Positions 37,515-45,930 of a DNA stretch of 64,000 bases are shown one piece after another. The stretch lies in assembly GCF_009184895.1 (NCBI RefSeq), contig NZ_WESE01000002.1, positions 248,001 to 312,000 on the forward strand, given 5' to 3'. The notes under the pieces were generated by a model, which was not told the origin of the DNA, did not search any database, and saw only the letters and a program-made list of their open reading frames with translations. Position 1 is the stretch's first letter. Every line of letters begins with the position of its first letter. Source of the DNA: Nostocoides sp. F2B08 (lineage in GTDB: Bacteria; Actinomycetota; Actinomycetes; Actinomycetales; Dermatophilaceae). A program made the translations under genes and the position numbers.

Positions 37515-38300
37515 GCTGGCGCCGCACCGAGGTCCGTCGGAAGATCGCGGCGGCGACGTGGCGACCGTCGCGGGACGGGCGGATCTACGCGCGCCTCGAG
37601 GTCGACGTCGGCCCGGCCCGGGAGTACTGCCGGCGAGTCTCCGAGAAGGCCGGTGTCCAGGTCACCGTCACCCACGTCGTCGGCGCGGCGCTGGCCAGGG
37701 TGCTGCGCGAGGTGCCGGAGTTCCGCGCCCGGATGGTCTTCGGGCGGGTCGTGCCACTCGAGCAGTGCGACATCGCCTTCGCGGTGGACATCGAGGGCGG
37801 CTCGGACCTGGCGCCCATCAAGGTCCGGCGGGCCGACACCCTGACTCCCGTCGAGATCGCCCGGGTCCTTCAGCGGGGTGCGGAGCGGCTGCGAGCCGGT
37901 CGGGACGAGGCCTACGGGAAGACCTCGCGCCTCGTCGAGATCGCGCCGGCCTGGGCGATCCGTCCGGTGCTCGCGATGTCGAGCGTCATCTCCGGAGGCC
38001 TCGGCAAGCCCGCGTTCGGTCAGCCCGGCTTCCCGCTCGGCACGGCGTTCGTCTCCAACGTCGGGACGGTCGGGCTCGACGAGGCCTTCCTGGCCCCCCC
38101 TGCCGTTCGCCCGCACGCCTGTCTACCTCGCTGTAGGGGCCATCCGCGAGCGCGCACTCGTCATCGACGGCGAGATCGTCGTGCGGCCGACCACCGTCCT
38201 GGTCGCGACCGCCGACCACCGCCTCGGCGACGGCTCCCATGCGGGCGAGATGGTCGCGGGCATGAAGCGGCTCATCGCCGACCCGGACCTCATGGACTGA
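37511..38300 (+). pseudogene. E2-type (2-oxoacid dehydrogenase) acyltransferase, frameshifted in a C7 run
   Basis: The frame from ATG 37511 (MSWRRTEVRRKIAAATWRPSRDG) gives a catalytic acyltransferase domain up to GLDEAFLAP at 38098. It then continues in the next frame as LPFARTPVYLAVGAIRE...ATADHRLGDGSHAGEMVAG to the TGA at 38300. The break is at a run of seven C (38094-38100); six C would restore one frame of about 262 residues including the HRxxDG catalytic motif. There is no lipoyl or E1/E3-binding domain, so this is a free-standing catalytic domain. It may be a sequencing error, a mutation, or a slippage switch. It overlaps the SDR stop. Confidence 0.85.
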
Positions 38301-38303
38301 GCC

Positions 38304-39245
38304 TCAGGGGAACTCGATCCGTTCACCCACGCCGCGCTCCGACGCGACGCGCAGGACCAGGGAGGCGAGCGCGATGTCGTCCATGGCGATACCCATGTTG
38401 AGGACCATCCGACGGCCCTGGTCGGGCACCTGGGCGGCTCCCGTGACGATGGCCGCAAGGTCGGTGTCCGGGTCGGGGAAGTCGTGGAAGTGGCTCACCC
38501 CGGCCACGGAGGCGTACTGCCCGAGGTCGTCGACGGCGAAGACCGCCGCCTCCTGAGCTGCGACGGCCCCCATCGCGTCGCCGTAGTCGACGGGCAGGAG
38601 CAGGGCGTCGGCCGCGGTGTTCCGGCAGTCGATCCTCGGCTCGACCGGCACGGAGACCGTCGTGATGACGAGGTCGGCGCCGTCGACGCAGTCCGGCGGC
38701 GACGTGGCGGCACGGACCGCACGGTCCGGCGCGGCGTCGTGAATCGCCTGCACCGCCTCGGGATGGTGGTCGTGGACGACGATCTCCTCGATCTCCGGGT
38801 GCTCGGTCAGCGCCACCTCGAGGTGTCGCCGGCCCTGCACGCCGTAGCCGATGAGGGCGAGCCGGCCGACCCGTCCGGGCACGTGTCGCATGGTCACGCC
38901 GGACACCCCGGGGGTGCGCATCTCCGTCACCCATCCGCCGTCGAGGAGCGCGATCGGCCGGCCGTTCTCCGGGTCGTTGACGATGACGGTGCCGAAGATG
39001 TACGGCAGACCGTGCGCGTGGTTGGACTCGAACCCGGTGACCCACTTGATCCCTAGGGCGTCGCTGCCCCCGAGATAGGCGGGCATGGCGTTGGCGAAGG
39101 CGCCCTTGCGCGGCGCGACCTTCGGCTTGGGTGGGTTCTGCACGAGTCCTTCGGCCTTCTGCCGGAAGGCATCCTCGAGGACGTCGATGATCCGCGGCCA
39201 GGTCAGCTCCAGCGACTCCAGGGCCGCGCGACCGAGAACGAGCAT
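38304..39245 (-). CDS. Ornithine cyclodeaminase / mu-crystallin family protein
   Basis: 313 residues; ATG six bases after TAGCGT. Family features are KWVTGFESNHAHGLPYIFGTVIVNDPENGRPIALLDGGWVTEMRTPGVSGVTMRHV and the Rossmann motif LALIGYGVQGRRHLEVAL. Members reduce or deaminate imines and amino acids (ornithine cyclodeaminase, ketimine reductase, alanine dehydrogenase); the exact reaction cannot be told. It is divergent from a class III aminotransferase, suggesting joint amino-acid metabolism. Confidence 0.88.
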   Translation of the reverse strand: MLVLGRAALESLELTWPRIIDVLEDAFRQKAEGLVQNPPKPKVAPRKGAFANAMPAYLGGSDALGIKWVTGFESNHAHGLPYIFGTVIVNDPENGRPIALLDGGWVTEMRTPGVSGVTMRHVPGRVGRLALIGYGVQGRRHLEVALTEHPEIEEIVVHDHHPEAVQAIHDAAPDRAVRAATSPPDCVDGADLVITTVSVPVEPRIDCRNTAADALLLPVDYGDAMGAVAAQEAAVFAVDDLGQYASVAGVSHFHDFPDPDTDLAAIVTGAAQVPDQGRRMVLNMGIAMDDIALASLVLRVASERGVGERIEFP

Positions 39246-39378
39246 GGCGTCACGCTACTGCACGACAGAATCCGTTGCCGATTCGGGAACATGACGCTGA
39301 TACAGAACCCTAGAATGGCATGAACAACTGATCCAGTTGGATATCGCCCTGCCAGCCCACTGACGTCCAGGAGCCTCC
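39246..39378. promoter_or_regulatory. Divergent control region with an operator-like palindrome
   Basis: It holds TAGCGT for the minus-strand gene and TAGAAT (39311-39316) for the plus-strand aminotransferase. Just after the latter lies CAACTG-ATC-CAGTTG (39325-39339), a perfect palindrome where a repressor would block the transcript start. Confidence 0.5.
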
Positions 39379-40770
39379 ATGACGCCCAACGACCCGCACA
39401 CCCGGCGCCAGCTGCCGCCGATCTCCCGCCCGGTCGACCCCGCCCGGGTCGAGGAGCTGCTCGCCGCCGAGTGGGCCCGCTTCACCGCGGAGACCCCCGA
39501 GTCGGGCGTGCACAACAAGCAGGCGGGCGAGTCGCTGCCGCTCGGCGTGACGAGCTCGTTCCAGCACTGGGACCCGTACCCGATCTCGATCGTGTCCGCC
39601 CGTGGCGCCTGGCTCACCGACGTCGACGGACGCCGCCTCCTCGACCTGTCGATGGGCTTCGGCGCGATGCTCGTCGGCCACCTCAACCCGGTCGTCGTCG
39701 AGCGCGTCACCGAGGCGCTCACCCACACCGGAACGCTCTTCGTCACCCCGTCGCCCCAGGCGACCGACGTCGCCGAGCGCTTCAAGCGACGGTTCGGCCT
39801 CGACATGCTGCGGTTCACCAACTCGGGCACCGAGTCACTGATGTATGCGATCCGCGCCGCCCGCGCATACACGAACCGCAAGGCCGTGGTGAAGATCGAG
39901 GGGGGTTACCACGGCGGCTACGACCCGCTGCAGGTCTCGGTCAAGCCGGAGCTGCACGAGATCGGCCCGGCGGACGCGCCCACACCGCAGGTGCCGTTCG
40001 ACGTCGAGGCGGGGACGGTGCACGTCGTCGCCTACAACGACCTCGACCAGCTGAACCGAGTGCTCACCGAGCACGGTCCCGACATCGCCTGCCTCGTCAT
40101 CGAGCCGGTCATCGAGAACCTCTCGATCGTGCTGCCGGACGAGGGCTACCTGGCGGCCGTGCGCCAGGCCTGCGACGACCACGGCGTCGTCCTGATCTTC
40201 GACGAGGTCAAGACCGGCCTGACCGCCGGACCGGCCGGAGCCGCCCAGCGGCTCGAGGTCAAGCCGGACCTCATCACGCTCGCCAAGTCGATCGGCGGCG
40301 GGCTGCCGCTCGCGGCCTTCGGCGGGACGCGCGAGGTCATGGAGGTCGTCGTCGACGGCCGGATGGCGCACTTCGGGACCTACAACGGCAACCCGCTCGT
40401 CATGGCCGCCGCGCAGGCGGTCGACGAGATCTGCACGCCCGAGGCGCTCGAGCGGGCCGAGGCGATCAACGTGCGCGCGATGGACGCGATCGACGAGATC
40501 ATCGCCGAGCACGAGCTGCCCGCGCACACGGTCGGATTCGGCGTCAAGGGCTGTGTCACCTGGTCGGCCGAGCCGGTGCGCAACTACCGCGACTACAAGG
40601 CCACCGACTTCCGGATGGCGGAGCTGTCGTGGCTGTGGGGTGTCAACCGCGGCATCCTCACCCCGCCCGGGCTCGACGAACAGTGGCTCGTCTCGCTCGC
40701 GCACACCGACGAGGACATGGACCACCTCGTCTCGCACTTCCGCGAGCTGGCGGAGGCGCTGCGGGCATAG
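39379..40770 (+). CDS. Class III (PLP) aminotransferase, glutamate-1-semialdehyde-aminomutase-like
   Basis: 463 residues; AGGAG ribosome site before the ATG. PLP enzyme marks: FTNSGTESLMYAIRAARAYTNRK, VVKIEGGYHGGYDPL, DEVKTGLTAGPAGAAQRL (Asp of the PLP site), and the PLP lysine in DLITLAKSIGGGLPLAAFGG. The overall pattern is close to GSA aminomutases, but the long N-terminus and isolated position away from hem genes argue for a transaminase of a small amino acid or amine. It is divergent from the ornithine-cyclodeaminase-like gene. Its transcript leader contains the palindrome at 39325. Confidence 0.88.
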   Translation: MTPNDPHTRRQLPPISRPVDPARVEELLAAEWARFTAETPESGVHNKQAGESLPLGVTSSFQHWDPYPISIVSARGAWLTDVDGRRLLDLSMGFGAMLVGHLNPVVVERVTEALTHTGTLFVTPSPQATDVAERFKRRFGLDMLRFTNSGTESLMYAIRAARAYTNRKAVVKIEGGYHGGYDPLQVSVKPELHEIGPADAPTPQVPFDVEAGTVHVVAYNDLDQLNRVLTEHGPDIACLVIEPVIENLSIVLPDEGYLAAVRQACDDHGVVLIFDEVKTGLTAGPAGAAQRLEVKPDLITLAKSIGGGLPLAAFGGTREVMEVVVDGRMAHFGTYNGNPLVMAAAQAVDEICTPEALERAEAINVRAMDAIDEIIAEHELPAHTVGFGVKGCVTWSAEPVRNYRDYKATDFRMAELSWLWGVNRGILTPPGLDEQWLVSLAHTDEDMDHLVSHFRELAEALRA

Positions 40771-40786
40771 GTGTGCGTCGAGGCCC

Positions 40787-40863
40787 TTGTGCCCCGAGTC
40801 ACGGAGGTCTAGCGTCCGCTTCTGTGGGGCAGTGCTGCCCCCCAACGGATCGAGGAGGACCGC
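40787..40863 (+). promoter_or_regulatory. Promoter and 5' hairpin of the 5'-nucleotidase gene
   Basis: TTGTGC (40787-40792) and TAGCGT (40810-40815) are 17 bases apart, a good -35/-10 pair. The predicted transcript starts near 40822 and opens with a perfect hairpin GGGGCAG-TG-CTGCCCC (40826-40841), followed by GAGGAGG before the ATG. A hairpin at the very 5' end may protect the mRNA. Confidence 0.6.
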
Positions 40864-42576
40864 ATGAATCGTCTGCGCGGAGCCGTGGTCGCGGCCGTAG
40901 CACTGACAAGTCTGGCTTTCGCCCCCGCTGTGGCGGCGGGCAAGCCACCCGCACCGCCGTCGGGCAAGCCGCCGATCGTCATGGACAAGTCCGTGGTCGA
41001 TGTGCAGATCCTCGCCCTCAACGACTTCCACGGCAACCTCGAGCCCCCGTCGGGTTCGAGTGGCCGAGTGGGCACTCCCCCCAACACAGTCGACGCGGGC
41101 GGTGCCGAGTACCTCGCCACGCACGTCAAGGCCCTGGAGGCGACGAACCGGAACACCGTCGTCGTCTCGGCCGGTGACCTCATCGGCGCCAGCCCGCTGC
41201 TCTCCGCTCTGTTCCACGACGAGCCGACCATCGAGGCGATGAACCAGATCGGCCTCGACATCAACGCCGTCGGCAACCACGAGTTCGACGAGGGCGCCGA
41301 CGAGCTGCTCCGCATGCAGAACGGCGGGTGCCACCCCACGGACGGGTGCCTGGACGGCGACGGCTTCGCGGGTGCGGACTTCCAGTTCCTGGCTGCGAAC
41401 GTCGTCGACGAGTCCTCGGGCGACACGATCTTCCCCCCCTACACGATCGAGAACTACAACGGCGCCAAGGTCGCCTTCATCGGCATGACGCTGGAGGGCA
41501 CGCCCCTGATCGTCAGCCCCTCGGGTGTCGCCGGTCTGCAGTTCAACGACGAGGCCGACACCGTCAACGCCCTCGTGCCGCGCCTGAAGCAGATGGGCGT
41601 GAGCGCGATCGTCGTCCTGGTCCACGAGGGTGGTCTTCCGGCAGCCTTCGGCATCAACGAGTGCAACGGGATCAGTGGCCCGATCGTCGACATCGTCGAT
41701 CGGATGGACCCGCGGGTGGACCTCGTCATCAGCGGCCACACCCATCAGCCCTACAACTGTGTGATCGACGGCATCCCGGTGACGAGCGCCTACTCCTTCG
41801 GTCGCCTCGTGACCGACATCGACATGCGAGTCGACCGCGCGAAGAAGGAGGTCACCTCCATCGCGATCGAGAACAAGATCGTCACCCGGGACGTGCCCGA
41901 GGACGCCGGCATCACGTCGCTCATCGAGCGGTACGACGTCATCGCGGCCCCCATCGCCAACCGGGTGATCGGCAGCATCACGGCCACCATCACCCGGACG
42001 GCCAACCCCGCAGGCGAGTCCGCACTCGGCGACGTGATCGCCGACGCCCAGCTCGACGCGACGGACGACCCCGGCTTCGGGGACGCCGTCGCGGCGTTCA
42101 TGAACCCCGGCGGCATCAGGGCCGATCTCACCTATGCGGGCTCGTCGGCCGGAGAGGGTGACGGCAACGTCACCTACGGCGAGATGTTCACCGTCCAGCC
42201 ATTCGGCAACAGCCTGGTCACCATGACCCTGACCGGCACTCAGATCGACACGCTGCTCGAGCAGCAGTTCGAAGGGGCGTTCCGGATCCTGCAGGTCTCG
42301 GACGGGTTCACCTACACGTGGAGCCAGTCCGCTCCCGTCGGCTCCAAGGTGGACATCGCCACGATCGCGATCGACGGCGTGGCCATCGACCCGGCAGCCA
42401 GCTACCGAGTGACGGTCAACTCCTTCCTCGCCGACGGAGGCGACCGCTTCCCCGTCCTCGTCGAAGGCACCAACCGCCTCGGCGGAGCGGTGGACACGGA
42501 TGCCTTCGAGGCGTACTTCGTGGCGAACTCACCCGTGTCACCCGGCCCGCAGAACCGGATCACCCTGGTTCCGTAG
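40864..42576 (+). CDS. Secreted bifunctional metallophosphatase / 5'-nucleotidase
   Basis: 570 residues with a Sec signal peptide (MNRLRGAVVAAVALTSLAFAPAVAA). The N-terminal metallophosphatase motifs are ILALNDFHGNLEP, VVSAGDLIGASPLL, AVGNHEFDEG, VVLVHEGG and ISGHTHQPYNC. The C-terminal 5'-nucleotidase domain shows AFMNPGGIRADL, YGEMFTVQPFGNSLVTMTLTG and ADGGDRFPVL. It removes phosphate from extracellular nucleotides, giving nucleosides and phosphate. There is no visible wall-sorting motif, so it is probably released. Strong promoter and GAGGAGG site upstream. Confidence 0.94.
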   Translation: MNRLRGAVVAAVALTSLAFAPAVAAGKPPAPPSGKPPIVMDKSVVDVQILALNDFHGNLEPPSGSSGRVGTPPNTVDAGGAEYLATHVKALEATNRNTVVVSAGDLIGASPLLSALFHDEPTIEAMNQIGLDINAVGNHEFDEGADELLRMQNGGCHPTDGCLDGDGFAGADFQFLAANVVDESSGDTIFPPYTIENYNGAKVAFIGMTLEGTPLIVSPSGVAGLQFNDEADTVNALVPRLKQMGVSAIVVLVHEGGLPAAFGINECNGISGPIVDIVDRMDPRVDLVISGHTHQPYNCVIDGIPVTSAYSFGRLVTDIDMRVDRAKKEVTSIAIENKIVTRDVPEDAGITSLIERYDVIAAPIANRVIGSITATITRTANPAGESALGDVIADAQLDATDDPGFGDAVAAFMNPGGIRADLTYAGSSAGEGDGNVTYGEMFTVQPFGNSLVTMTLTGTQIDTLLEQQFEGAFRILQVSDGFTYTWSQSAPVGSKVDIATIAIDGVAIDPAASYRVTVNSFLADGGDRFPVLVEGTNRLGGAVDTDAFEAYFVANSPVSPGPQNRITLVP

Positions 42577-42577
42577 G

Positions 42578-43549
42578 TCACTCGGCGAGCAGCTCGCAGA
42601 ACAGACCGGTCGCGATGTTGCGACCGGTGAGCAGGACGACGGTGACGCCGGGGCTCTCGGCGTCACCGTCGTTCGTGACGAGTCCCTCGCGCAGTGCCGC
42701 TACGCCCACGGCTCCGCTGCCCTCGACGACGAGTCCCGCCTCGGTCGCGAGCTGCGCCACCGCCGAGCGGATAGCGGGCTCGGGGGCACCGCATACCGGG
42801 GTGTTCGTCGCGGCCAGCAGGGCAGGGGTGACGCTGCCGGTCTCGATGTTGCCGGCGAGCCCGTCGGCGATGGTGTCACCGACGTCGACGGGGATGACCC
42901 GGCCGGCGGCCATGGCGCTCGAGACGACGGGCGAGCGGGCGGCCTCGACGCCGATGATGTGCCAGCCGGCGCGTCCCGCGAGCACGCGAGCCGTCCCGGC
43001 GGCCAGTCCACCGCCGCCGACGGGGACGAGGACGGTGGCCGGCTCGACCTGCTCGAGCAGCTCACGCGCGAGCGTCGCCTGCCCCGCGATGACGTGCGGG
43101 TCGTTGTAGGCGGAGACGAAGCGACCATCCGCGCGCGCCAGGTCGAGAGCCGCCGACTCGGCCTCGTCATAGCTCTGTCCGATCTGACGCAGGTCGACGT
43201 CGAAGCCGCGCAGCGCAGCGACCTTCGCCGGTGACGCGGTCTCCGGGACCACGACCGTCGCCGGCACATCGAGCCGGGTCGCCGCGTACGCGATGCCCAG
43301 GCCGTGGTTGCCCGCCGAGGCGGTCACGATCCGTGCACCCTCGGCGGCATAGGCGGCACAGGCGGCGAGGGCGCCGCGCACCTTGAACGAGCCGGTCGGC
43401 TGCATGGTCTCGAGCTTGGCCAGGACGGGTCCCGCGATGCCGGTGAGGCGGAGGGGCACCACCGGCGTGCGCTCGAGATGCGCGCTGACGACGTCGTATG
43501 CGGCGGCCAGCTGGTCGTCGGTCGGCACCTGCTCGCTGGGCTCGGTCAT
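42578..43549 (-). CDS. Threonine/serine dehydratase
   Basis: 323 residues; ATG at 43549 seven bases after AATAAT, chosen over the ATG at 43558. It is a fold-type II PLP enzyme: TGSFKVRGALAACAAYA (PLP Lys), VTASAGNHGLGIAYAATRL, and the glycine loop VLVPVGGGGLAAGTARVL. There is no ACT regulatory domain, so this resembles catabolic threonine dehydratase or a serine racemase-like enzyme rather than biosynthetic IlvA. It converts threonine to 2-oxobutyrate and ammonia. One base separates its stop from that of the 5'-nucleotidase. Confidence 0.9.
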   Translation of the reverse strand: MTEPSEQVPTDDQLAAAYDVVSAHLERTPVVPLRLTGIAGPVLAKLETMQPTGSFKVRGALAACAAYAAEGARIVTASAGNHGLGIAYAATRLDVPATVVVPETASPAKVAALRGFDVDLRQIGQSYDEAESAALDLARADGRFVSAYNDPHVIAGQATLARELLEQVEPATVLVPVGGGGLAAGTARVLAGRAGWHIIGVEAARSPVVSSAMAAGRVIPVDVGDTIADGLAGNIETGSVTPALLAATNTPVCGAPEPAIRSAVAQLATEAGLVVEGSGAVGVAALREGLVTNDGDAESPGVTVVLLTGRNIATGLFCELLAE

Positions 43550-43661
43550 GAGGGCCATTATTGCGGCGTTCGGACGGGGCAGCGGCGCTACGAGCGTTGT
43601 CGGGGAGGGCTGTCAGCGGTCTCGCGTAGGGTGGTGCTCGGGGTGTGCGCGTGTCTTGGAT

Positions 43662-43733
43662 TTGGCTGCACGCCAATCGAATTGAGTCGACTTATCTCTT
43701 GCGGATCCATGCCGGCCCTGTATAGAATCGAAC
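43662..43733 (+). promoter_or_regulatory. Promoter of DUF222-HNH copy 2
   Basis: TTGCGG (43699-43704) and TAGAAT (43723-43728) are 18 bases apart; the ATG follows five bases later, a leaderless start. The region from 43660 is AT-rich relative to its surroundings and contains a small palindrome TTGGC-TGCAC-GCCAA (43662-43676). Confidence 0.55.
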
Positions 43734-45509
43734 ATGCGTACAGATCAGGTGACTCCGGCACAGCCGATCGCGTCTGGTGCCGCCGTCGCGACCGTCCCCG
43801 TCGAGGCGGACGCTCCGCTGGGCGATCTCGTCGGTCTGCTGCGTACCGCGACCCGGCAGGTCCGGAGGATGGCCGCGCAGGTCCAGGACGCCACGACCGA
43901 TGCCGATATCCGGATGTCGCATCTCGCCTCCCTCATCCAGGCGGTCAACTCGCTCGGTCGGGCCTGCGCGGGGGTCGAAGCCGGAGCCGTCTCGGCGTTC
44001 GCGCGACGGGACGAGGTGACCGACGCCGACGACGTGCTCGTGACGGAGCGCCCGCAGCGCATCCGCGGCTCCGGGTTCATCCACGACGACGCCGCGCTGG
44101 AGGTCGCGCACCTGCTCGCCGTGTCCGAGGGGTCAGGTGCGACGCGGGTCGAGCGGGCCGCCGAGCTGACGCACCGCATGCCGCTCACGCTGGCTGCGGT
44201 GACCGCGGGACACATCGAGATCTGGCAGGCTCATCAGCTCCTCGACGAGTGTCGCCTGCTCGACGACGAGGAGGCGCGTGAAGTCGACGAGTGGCTGCAC
44301 GGTCGGCTCGGCCGCATCGAGCCGACGCGGCTGCGGGCCACCGCGCGGTACGGCGTCAGCCGGGTCAACCCCGACAAGGTCCGCCATCGGGCCGAGAAGG
44401 CGAGGCGTGGCCGGACGCTCGAGGTCTGCCCGTCCTCGGACCCGGGGCTGGCCCAGCTCTACGCACTGATCCCCAGTCACCACGCGGCCGCGATCTGGGA
44501 GGCGGCGTCGACGCTGGCCACGGACTACCAGGAGCTGGATCCGACCCTGACGATCGACCAGGCCCGTGCCGACGCATTCGTCGACCTGCTTCTCGCCGAC
44601 GTCGACGTCCGGGCGTCCGTCACGCTGGGGATGCCGGTGGTCACGAGCCGGACCTCCGCGGTCGGCGACTCGCCCGATGAAGCCGACGGTCTCGACGAGT
44701 CCCTGCGCGACAAGGTACCCGAGGACTACACGACCGAGGATCTCGACCGACTCTTCGGACCGGAGGACCGGGAACCTCCGCCACCTTCCGATGCGGAACC
44801 TCCGGCCGGCATGCCCTACGTCCCGCACGACCGACCACGCGAACGCATCGAGCCGGACGACTCCTACGACGGCCCTGGGAGGGTGCCCGACCGGATCCCC
44901 GACTGGATGCTCGACCCGAGAGAAGGCGCCGAGCCGAGTTCGCCGATCCACGGGACGGGTCCGCTTGCCGGTGCCTTCACGACCGGCGTGACCGTCCCCA
45001 AGGTCGGGTACATCCCCTGCGACGTCGTCGCGACCTTGCTCGGACGACTCGACCTGCGCATCTCGCGCGCCCTCCTGGACTCGGCGACCGGGACGGTTCT
45101 GGAGACGGTGACCGACGCATACAGCCCGCCGCGCCGGATGCGTGACTTCGTGCAGGTGCGCGACGGCCAGTGCCGCATGTACGGCTGCGCCCGACCCGCT
45201 ACGGCCTGCGACGTCGACCACGCCGTGCCGCACGACGCCGGCGGGCCGACCTCACCGCAGAACCTCGCCGGCCTCTGCCGACACCACCATCGGGCAAAGC
45301 AGTCGCGGGCCTGGACCTACCACCTGGACCCGCTGACCGGAGTCGCCACCTGGATCAACACCCGGACAGGAACGATCCGGGCGACCCATCCGGCCACCTC
45401 TCTGGCCGTCGACACCATGCGACGGCGACTGTTCGACCACGACGACGCGACGCAACCGAAGGAGCCCGACACGGAGTCAGAGGTCGACGCCGGGCCCCCG
45501 CCCTTCTAG
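43734..45509 (+). CDS. DUF222 and HNH endonuclease domain protein (copy 2)
   Basis: 591 residues. Residues 30-300 form the helical DUF222 domain (LASLIQAVNSLGRACAGVEAGAVSAFARRDEV...). About 110 acidic, Pro-rich, probably disordered residues follow (EDREPPPPSDAEPPAGMPY). The HNH module lies near residues 475-525: CRMYGCARPATACDVDHAVPHDAGGPTSPQNLAGLCRHHHRAKQ, with paired Cys and the DVDH motif. Function of this actinobacterial family is unknown. Its sequence differs strongly from copy 1, so this is not a recent duplication. The stop codon shares bases with the converging PPOX gene (CTAG at 45506-45509). Confidence 0.88.
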   Translation: MRTDQVTPAQPIASGAAVATVPVEADAPLGDLVGLLRTATRQVRRMAAQVQDATTDADIRMSHLASLIQAVNSLGRACAGVEAGAVSAFARRDEVTDADDVLVTERPQRIRGSGFIHDDAALEVAHLLAVSEGSGATRVERAAELTHRMPLTLAAVTAGHIEIWQAHQLLDECRLLDDEEAREVDEWLHGRLGRIEPTRLRATARYGVSRVNPDKVRHRAEKARRGRTLEVCPSSDPGLAQLYALIPSHHAAAIWEAASTLATDYQELDPTLTIDQARADAFVDLLLADVDVRASVTLGMPVVTSRTSAVGDSPDEADGLDESLRDKVPEDYTTEDLDRLFGPEDREPPPPSDAEPPAGMPYVPHDRPRERIEPDDSYDGPGRVPDRIPDWMLDPREGAEPSSPIHGTGPLAGAFTTGVTVPKVGYIPCDVVATLLGRLDLRISRALLDSATGTVLETVTDAYSPPRRMRDFVQVRDGQCRMYGCARPATACDVDHAVPHDAGGPTSPQNLAGLCRHHHRAKQSRAWTYHLDPLTGVATWINTRTGTIRATHPATSLAVDTMRRRLFDHDDATQPKEPDTESEVDAGPPPF

Positions 45510-45925
45510 GAGACCGGCTCCGGCTCCACTTCGACGAAGATCCCTGCGCGTGCGGCGCGCCGCAGCCCGACCTTCGAGCCGACGCGGTCCACGATGTCGG
45601 AGAGTCGCGCCGGCAGGCCGTACTTCGCGACCACTGCCCGTCGCGCCGCTGCGACACCGTCGGCGTCACGGTCGACCCGAGCCACCCCCCGGAAGGTCGG
45701 CGTTCCGTCCTTGACCCGCCCCCTGAAGTCACAGGCTCGCAGCTCGACGCGCGTGGTGTGGGCGAGGCGCTTGGTCTTGCCGGTGTCGTCGACGGTGATC
45801 ACCGCGAAGGAGGTGGGGCCAGCACCGGTCGGCGCGAACCAGACCGGCGTCGGCACGGCGACGCCCGTGCGCCGGAAGGTCGTCAGCTCGACGTACTGGG
45901 CTGAGGCGAGCGGGTGCTGGTCCAT
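45506..45925 (-). CDS. PPOX-class (F420-dependent type) split-barrel protein
   Basis: 139 residues; ATG at 45925 seven bases after TAGCCT. It has the pattern YVELTTFRRTGVAVPTPVWFAPTG...VITVDDTGKTKRLAHTTRVELRACDFRGRV, typical of PPOX-class F420-dependent oxidoreductases, with the Arg/Lys-rich cofactor-phosphate loop GKTKRL. Substrate unknown. The gene sits immediately downstream of the photolyase-like gene but has its own -10 box. Confidence 0.85.
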   Translation of the reverse strand: MDQHPLASAQYVELTTFRRTGVAVPTPVWFAPTGAGPTSFAVITVDDTGKTKRLAHTTRVELRACDFRGRVKDGTPTFRGVARVDRDADGVAAARRAVVAKYGLPARLSDIVDRVGSKVGLRRAARAGIFVEVEPEPVS

Positions 45926-45930
45926 GACGG

